Positions 6,687 to 11,343 of a stretch of DNA of 11,343 nt are shown one piece after another; the first letter of the stretch is position 1, and every line of letters begins with the position of its first letter. The position numbers were made by a program, and so were the translations under genes. Source of the DNA: an uncultured Allobaculum sp. (GTDB lineage: Bacteria > Bacillota_I > Bacilli_A > Erysipelotrichales > Erysipelotrichaceae); NCBI GenBank assembly GCA_948467695.1, contig CAOKFJ010000036.1:1-11343 (forward strand). Reading direction: 5' to 3'. A model generated the notes under the pieces. The model made no database searches and was not told where the DNA came from. It saw only the letters and a program-made list of their open reading frames with translations.

Positions 6687-6734
6687 GCGCCCTGCGGCGT
6701 CCAGACTCTTTTCTGTCTGTTTGCCGCAGGGCGC
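6687..6734 (-). terminator. Strong stem-loop after the GH2 gene
   Basis: GCGCCCTGCGGC (6687-6698) and GCCGCAGGGCGC (6723-6734) are perfect 12-base complements, with an inner CAGAC/GTCTG helix (6702-6706, 6715-6719) and an 8-base loop. It lies 56 bases after the GH2 stop. Neither strand has a proper U tract after the stem, so it may be a terminator that works without one, a mRNA 3'-end stabiliser, or a dispersed palindromic repeat. Confidence 0.5.
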
Positions 6735-6790
6735 GTTGATGATTCTGAATTTCTTTGTTCGAGAACACGTTTTGAGTGTCTGAACTCTGT

Positions 6791-9700
6791 CTACTTCAGG
6801 TTTTCGATTTTTTCTTTGAGAAGTTCTTCGTTCGGTTCCAGACGCGCTTCAAGCCAGCGGCGATTCAGATTCGATGCTTCTTCGTTGATCTGGCTCTGGC
6901 TTTCGGGGTTGTCGACAACCGCGTTTCCTTGATTCAGCGCTTCCTGAATGCCTTCGATTGTCGCTGCTCTGAACTGTTCAAAGTTCGCTTTTTCAATCAC
7001 GGCGATGATCATTTCCAGAAGGGACGTGTCATGTACAGCCGGTGTCTCGTCCTTTCGGATCAGTTTCGCATCCGCGAAATCGAAGTGATCGCTCCAGTTG
7101 TTTTCGCCCTGAAGCACTTTGATGATCAGTTTTTCGGATGTTTCATCCAGCGGCACGCTGATCTTCTGCGCTGCGTCTCTCCAGCTCATGTTCTGAATAT
7201 CAACAACAGGCTCGCCCTCTTCATTGTTGAGGAAGACCTGCAGTGACACGTTTCCATGGCTGCCTTCATAACATACAGCTTCATCCAGGCCGGCAATCGC
7301 TTCAAAGCGAATATAGCCTTTGTCTTTGATATCCCATTCCATAACAGATTCGGCGTGAGTACCGATACCTTTATGGTACGTTTTGAATCCATCGCCAGTA
7401 TTGACACTCAGCGCGGTACCGATGGAAGCATGATCTTTGTACACGGAACCGTCTCCAGCCTGCGCTTTTGTCCATTCCAGATCAGACAGATAGTCGAACG
7501 TATCGGCATGATCAGTATCAAACGGACGAATGGTTGTATCAAACCAGCTTCCGTCACCGCCGTTTCCATCTCTGGCATCGAGCGCAAAGACAATCTGATC
7601 ACCTGCTTTGGCTTCAATGACCGGTGCGGCTTTCCAGATTTTATTTTCCCCCAGATCACCGAGACGGTCTGCATCTTCGGGCCAGACAACGGTTCTGTTA
7701 TGCAGAATCTGCACACGGACTTTGCCCCACTGCTGAGGCAGTTTTTCAAAGATGCCCTCTACAGCGTAGGTTCCATCCGCAGGAACAGTCCATGCACGCG
7801 CTGTGCGGTTCCATCCCGGATGCAGATAGCGGGGACCCGCATACATCCAGTCGCCGGTATTGGGCACAGACCATGCAGTTTCGCCTTTGAGCCACTGAGG
7901 ATCTCCATCAAAAGCAATGAACTTGTTATTGTCGTCAATACGGCCATAGCTCCAGCCACGCGCGCCATTGACGCCTGTCACATGATCTTCTGCTGCATTC
8001 CAGTGTGTTCGTTTAGTGAGGTTGCAGTGAATAGTGAAATCCTTGCGTCCCGCTCCATCAGGGCTGGTGACCGTGAGCACAATATTTCCGTTTTCATCCG
8101 GCTGCACTTCAGTCCATTTCTGTTCATACAGCGCACCGGCAGAAAGTTCTTCGTCTTCACCATTGATCGCAAGCGAGCTTTTCACGTTGGAAGGTACAGC
8201 TTTTACATACACCGCATCGCCTTCATACACATCAACGGCATAGTCGGTTTTTCCATATTCGTACACCAGGTCGGCTCCGGCAACCGCCAGACCGGCAAGG
8301 TTGTAATCATCAGTATGCGATACACCTTTGTCTTCATAGACCTCAAGTTCCTTGATCACCGCACGATTCTTCACATTTCCCTCAGATCCCTGAGCCGAAG
8401 CGACTTTGGTGAACAAAACGCGCAGACCAGTGATGTCTTTGGCGATAAATTCATCTTCAATCAGGTTTCCATGCGCTGTCTTTTCATTCTTCGCTGCCGT
8501 CGTCCACACCGTTCCGTCTGTTGTGGTCTGGATTTCATACGTGCATGTCTGATAGTCATGTTCGAACTGCAGCAGCGCATTGCGCACCGATACCGGCTTT
8601 TCAAAAGTCAGCGTATACGCTTCCTGATTGTTTTCCGAAACGATACCTTCTGAATGCCATACAGTTTCGAGATTTCCATCGACAGCGTTGTTCACATCAG
8701 ATCCTGCTTCAGTGCTGGTCGCATTCACAACAGCCTTTGACACAATATTCTGCTTCAATTCAGACTGGTCGCGGTCCGCGCGTCCTTCTTTGACGTATGC
8801 GGACAGCCATACCGGGCTGAATTTATGCGCTTCATGCAGACTCTCGGCTACGAGTGTCAGTTTTTTCACACCGGCAATATCCACATCCAGATCAGCGATC
8901 TGATCCGTGATGGCTTCGCTTGCGTAAAGCAGCGCGCCATCTCCATATACTTTGAAGATCACGCCATCGCGAGTCGTTCCGTCAACTGCCATTTTTCCGG
9001 TCAACCGCGTGTAATTGCCGTTGAGCTGATAAGACAGCGGCGCGGCATTTTCCACTTTCAAAGACGATGCATAGTCCTGTCCGTTGATGGTTACCGTTCC
9101 CTTGACAACATCCCACGGGCTGTTGTCCGCAATCACCGCTTCTTTTTCCGCAAGGAACATGGAACTGTCTTCAAGAGGAATGCCATCGGCAATCACTTCA
9201 AAATCCGCCTGCGTTTCATCCGGTTCAACGGTTTTCAGCGTCAGTTCGCTCACTTCGCCGCCCGCTGTCCAGGCTTTGACTTTGACATCGCCGGCTTTAC
9301 GTGTCGAGCGCAGGTAAATAGCGGTTTTTCCAAAACGCGCCTGCGACGGGTTGGTGCCTACGCGTTCGTCGCCATCGCCGACCAGTTCGGCTTCGCCTTC
9401 CACTTCAAAGGCGACCGGCATGCTTTGAGTGCTCATATTGCCGTCTTTGTCGAGAAGACTGACTTCTACGCGAACCATATCGGAACCGTCCGCTTCCCAG
9501 ACACGGCCGTTAAGATCTTCGTTCAGAGCGACAGTCGTCACTTCGCCTGCCGGACGGATTTCCTGCTCGGCAATCACATTGCCCTCCGCGTCCAGACCTT
9601 CAGCCTTCAGCCATGTGCCGTTTGTATACGGAACAGCCGAGAAAAGGAAAGGGGGATGATCCAGCGAGCTTGTGTTCTTGTAGTCCATCGGCTCGTTGAT

Positions 9701-11343
9701 CTTTTCAAACAGCGCCTGATCGCCCTGCATAACGCTCAGACGAACCTTTTCGGCATTGGAGTAAACGTAAATTTCGCGTTCAGCATCCGTACCGAGTGTT
9801 TCGCCATGCGATTTGTCGACAACCGGCGCTTTTTCAGACCAGCTTGTCGCTGCGAATACCATCGGTCCAGTATCAACACCCATCGCTTCAAGCTCGGGAT
9901 TTTCTTCAACATCGCGCTGAGAAGCGAACGCGTAGTAGGAGTATTTCGGCGTACGCAGCAGATCCCAGATACCGCAGTCCGAAGAATGAGCATCATACCC
10001 GCGGTTGTGATCAATACCAATCCACATGGAAACACCGACAAAACGATGATTGGTGTCCTCGTATGTTTTTTTCGCATCTGCCAGAGTAATATTGCCGTTT
10101 CCATTGAAGTAATAGCCATCGTACAGACGATTATTCCCCTGAATAACCATGCGTGCTTCACCACCGGGATAAAAACCATTTTCATCCCGTTCAACACGAC
10201 AGGTATTGGTGAAATTTTGTCCGAACTGTTCCTCCCAGAAGTCGCCGTATTCGCGCAAATAGGAAAGAGCGGTGTCGGAATACGCGGGGACTTCGTCCGC
10301 TCTTCCAAAGACAATATCCGCATTCGCACCCTTATGCGGATTTTCCGCGCTGACAACCATATCCGGTGCTTCCTCTTTAACAATATCGCAAAGGGAGTTA
10401 GTGAATGCGGAGGTAACACCTGTCGATTCATTCAGACTCGCTTCAATGGAGAAAAGAGACGGACGATTGCGATCGCGCTGCACCATTCGGCGCAGATCGC
10501 TTTTAATGCGCTGTGCAAAAATGGGATCGCTGTTCCAGTACTGCCATCCGGGGAGCGCTTCAAGAACGAGAATACCCAGTTCATCACATGCCTCGAGGAA
10601 ATCTACAGACTGCGGATGATGTGCTGTACGGACAACATTGAACCCTGCGGATTTGTATTTGACTGCATCATCGCGCTGCAAAGCAGAAGATGCCGCAAAA
10701 CCGACATAAGGATACTCCTGATGGCGGTTCACTCCGTTGAAACATTCAAAACGCTCGCCGTTGATCAGAAGTCCCTGATTGACATCTGTCGTGATCGTAC
10801 GGATTCCAATGCGCTGTTCGTATGTATCCACAATGCTGCCGTTCTGTTCCACTTCGGTTTTGAGCGTATACAGATTGGGCGTGTCGGGATGCCAGAGGCT
10901 GGGATTGTCTACCACAAGTGTCTGGATTGAATTGACGCGGCCTTCACCTTTGATCTGTACCGGAAGAGACTTTGAAACAATTTCGTTTCCTTCATCATCG
11001 ATTAATGTGGTTATCAGTGTCACATCCGCATCAGCAGCATCTTCATTTTTCAGATCGGTTGTAACCTGCACGCTGGCGCGCTCACGGGACACTTCGGGAT
11101 ACTCGACAAAAATCCCTGCTTCTTTATCGAATTCTTCCACCACATCGCTGATGTGAACAGACTGCGTCGATGTCAGCCAGACATTGCGGTAGATACCTCC
11201 AAAATAGCTGAAATCGAGCTGTCCCTGCGGTTTTCCAGGAGGAACAAGACCATTATCGGAGTTGTCTGCCAGAACCGTAATGACATTTCGGCTGCCGTCT
11301 GTTTTCACGACATCCGTCACATCGACAGTAAAGGGCAGATAGC
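6791..11343 (-). CDS. Multimodular GH2 glycosidase, probable beta-galactosidase (5'-truncated)
   Basis: The window holds the last 1516 codons; the N-terminus and any signal peptide are beyond the right edge. Numbering here takes the Val codon at 11318-11320 as residue 1. The sequence opens inside the GH2 sugar-binding domain (NVITVLADN, FSYFGGIYRNVWL). An Ig-like domain follows (57-172), then the TIM barrel (174-470) with FNGVNRHQEYP, RTAHHPQSVDFLEACDELGI, the acid/base Glu298 in SIEASLNES and the likely nucleophile Glu357 in LREYGDFW. Next are a DUF4982-like domain (515-590), a GH2 C-terminal beta domain (595-698), an NPCBM-like module (about 705-845), an F5/8-type C (CBM32-like) module (858-997), a cadherin-like sandwich (1006-1104), an unnamed beta-sandwich (1105-1270), a second NPCBM/CBM51-like module (1276-1423) and a C-terminal FIVAR repeat (1432-1509). 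The stop is TAG, with no LPXTG anchor. It probably acts outside the cell on host or plant glycans. Beta-galactosidase is the commonest activity for this branch; the exact linkage is not shown by sequence. Confidence 0.9.
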   Translation of the reverse strand, partial: YLPFTVDVTDVVKTDGSRNVITVLADNSDNGLVPPGKPQGQLDFSYFGGIYRNVWLTSTQSVHISDVVEEFDKEAGIFVEYPEVSRERASVQVTTDLKNEDAADADVTLITTLIDDEGNEIVSKSLPVQIKGEGRVNSIQTLVVDNPSLWHPDTPNLYTLKTEVEQNGSIVDTYEQRIGIRTITTDVNQGLLINGERFECFNGVNRHQEYPYVGFAASSALQRDDAVKYKSAGFNVVRTAHHPQSVDFLEACDELGILVLEALPGWQYWNSDPIFAQRIKSDLRRMVQRDRNRPSLFSIEASLNESTGVTSAFTNSLCDIVKEEAPDMVVSAENPHKGANADIVFGRADEVPAYSDTALSYLREYGDFWEEQFGQNFTNTCRVERDENGFYPGGEARMVIQGNNRLYDGYYFNGNGNITLADAKKTYEDTNHRFVGVSMWIGIDHNRGYDAHSSDCGIWDLLRTPKYSYYAFASQRDVEENPELEAMGVDTGPMVFAATSWSEKAPVVDKSHGETLGTDAEREIYVYSNAEKVRLSVMQGDQALFEKINEPMDYKNTSSLDHPPFLFSAVPYTNGTWLKAEGLDAEGNVIAEQEIRPAGEVTTVALNEDLNGRVWEADGSDMVRVEVSLLDKDGNMSTQSMPVAFEVEGEAELVGDGDERVGTNPSQARFGKTAIYLRSTRKAGDVKVKAWTAGGEVSELTLKTVEPDETQADFEVIADGIPLEDSSMFLAEKEAVIADNSPWDVVKGTVTINGQDYASSLKVENAAPLSYQLNGNYTRLTGKMAVDGTTRDGVIFKVYGDGALLYASEAITDQIADLDVDIAGVKKLTLVAESLHEAHKFSPVWLSAYVKEGRADRDQSELKQNIVSKAVVNATSTEAGSDVNNAVDGNLETVWHSEGIVSENNQEAYTLTFEKPVSVRNALLQFEHDYQTCTYEIQTTTDGTVWTTAAKNEKTAHGNLIEDEFIAKDITGLRVLFTKVASAQGSEGNVKNRAVIKELEVYEDKGVSHTDDYNLAGLAVAGADLVYEYGKTDYAVDVYEGDAVYVKAVPSNVKSSLAINGEDEELSAGALYEQKWTEVQPDENGNIVLTVTSPDGAGRKDFTIHCNLTKRTHWNAAEDHVTGVNGARGWSYGRIDDNNKFIAFDGDPQWLKGETAWSVPNTGDWMYAGPRYLHPGWNRTARAWTVPADGTYAVEGIFEKLPQQWGKVRVQILHNRTVVWPEDADRLGDLGENKIWKAAPVIEAKAGDQIVFALDARDGNGGDGSWFDTTIRPFDTDHADTFDYLSDLEWTKAQAGDGSVYKDHASIGTALSVNTGDGFKTYHKGIGTHAESVMEWDIKDKGYIRFEAIAGLDEAVCYEGSHGNVSLQVFLNNEEGEPVVDIQNMSWRDAAQKISVPLDETSEKLIIKVLQGENNWSDHFDFADAKLIRKDETPAVHDTSLLEMIIAVIEKANFEQFRAATIEGIQEALNQGNAVVDNPESQSQINEEASNLNRRWLEARLEPNEELLKEKIENLK

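Larger units (their letters stand above)
6480..6790. other. Intergenic region between GH2 gene and tldD
   Basis: About 310 bases without a recognised gene. It holds the 22-bp palindrome (6537-6558) and the GH2 3' stem-loop (6687-6734). One minus-strand frame stays open for 68 codons between 6795 and 6589, with an internal ATG at 6645 (MERSMVLYNKLSIIVVYG), but no Shine-Dalgarno precedes that ATG and the frame passes through the stem-loop, so I do not call it a gene. I see no plus-strand gene, tRNA or insertion sequence end. Confidence 0.6.

Noticed and set aside
6645..6795. Insertion sequence remnant next to the GH2 gene
   Set aside because: I see no transposase motif, terminal inverted repeats or target duplication; the inverted repeat there is a local stem-loop.
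7256..8653. 465-codon plus-strand open frame opposite the GH2 binding modules
   Set aside because: Same reasoning: antisense to recognised modules and of low-complexity composition.
8825..10930. 701-codon open frame on the plus strand, opposite the GH2 gene
   Set aside because: It lies wholly antisense to a well-supported GH2 coding region, its translation is rich in Arg, His, Phe and Cys with no recognisable domain, and no ribosome binding site supports it. It is a shadow of the codon use of the real gene.
1..11343. CRISPR array, tRNA or rRNA genes, defence cassette or RiPP cluster around tldD/tldE
   Set aside because: No regularly spaced repeats, cloverleaf-like segments, toxin-antitoxin pairs, RiPP modification enzymes or clear precursor peptides are seen.

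Overview
The window carries six protein-coding genes, all on the minus strand, in four transcription blocks. Gene content, strong GGAGG/AAAGGGG-type ribosome binding sites, a class II CCA-adding enzyme with an HD domain, a short RmuC, and a very large modular surface glycosidase with NPCBM, F5/8-type and FIVAR modules all suggest a moderate-GC member of the Bacillota. A gut or oral lineage such as Erysipelotrichia or Clostridia is plausible, but this is inferred from gene families and not from a marker gene.

Layout in the direction of transcription (high to low coordinates): (1) a 5'-truncated GH2 glycosidase gene runs from beyond the right edge to 6791 and is followed by a strong 12-bp-arm stem-loop. 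(2) A 342-bp gap holds an extended -10 promoter and a 22-bp palindrome upstream of tldD. (3) A compact operon follows, tldD - tldE(pmbA) - sseB-like. Its genes overlap by 8 bp and are separated by 1 bp, and it ends in an intrinsic terminator at 2882-2945. (4) A 300-bp gap with an imperfect inverted repeat and the cca ribosome binding site precedes cca, the tRNA nucleotidyltransferase. (5) A 149-bp gap precedes rmuC and contains a possible 9-codon leader ORF whose ribosome binding site duplicates that of rmuC. rmuC ends at 160 with a terminator hairpin at 101-135. (6) The left edge shows a candidate plus-strand mini-gene, with a TATAAT box, Shine-Dalgarno and 18 codons, convergent with rmuC.

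Functionally, cca and rmuC are housekeeping genes (tRNA 3'-end maturation and a nuclease-like recombination or limitation factor). TldD and TldE form a known heterodimeric zinc protease. The co-translated SseB-like protein is of uncertain role but probably works under the same conditions. The GH2 gene is a separate glycan-degradation function. I see no CRISPR array, insertion sequence, tRNA, rRNA or clear novel defence system. The most unusual items are the domain string of the GH2 protein, the small convergent ORF at the left end, the leader ORF before rmuC and the dyad elements upstream of tldD and cca.
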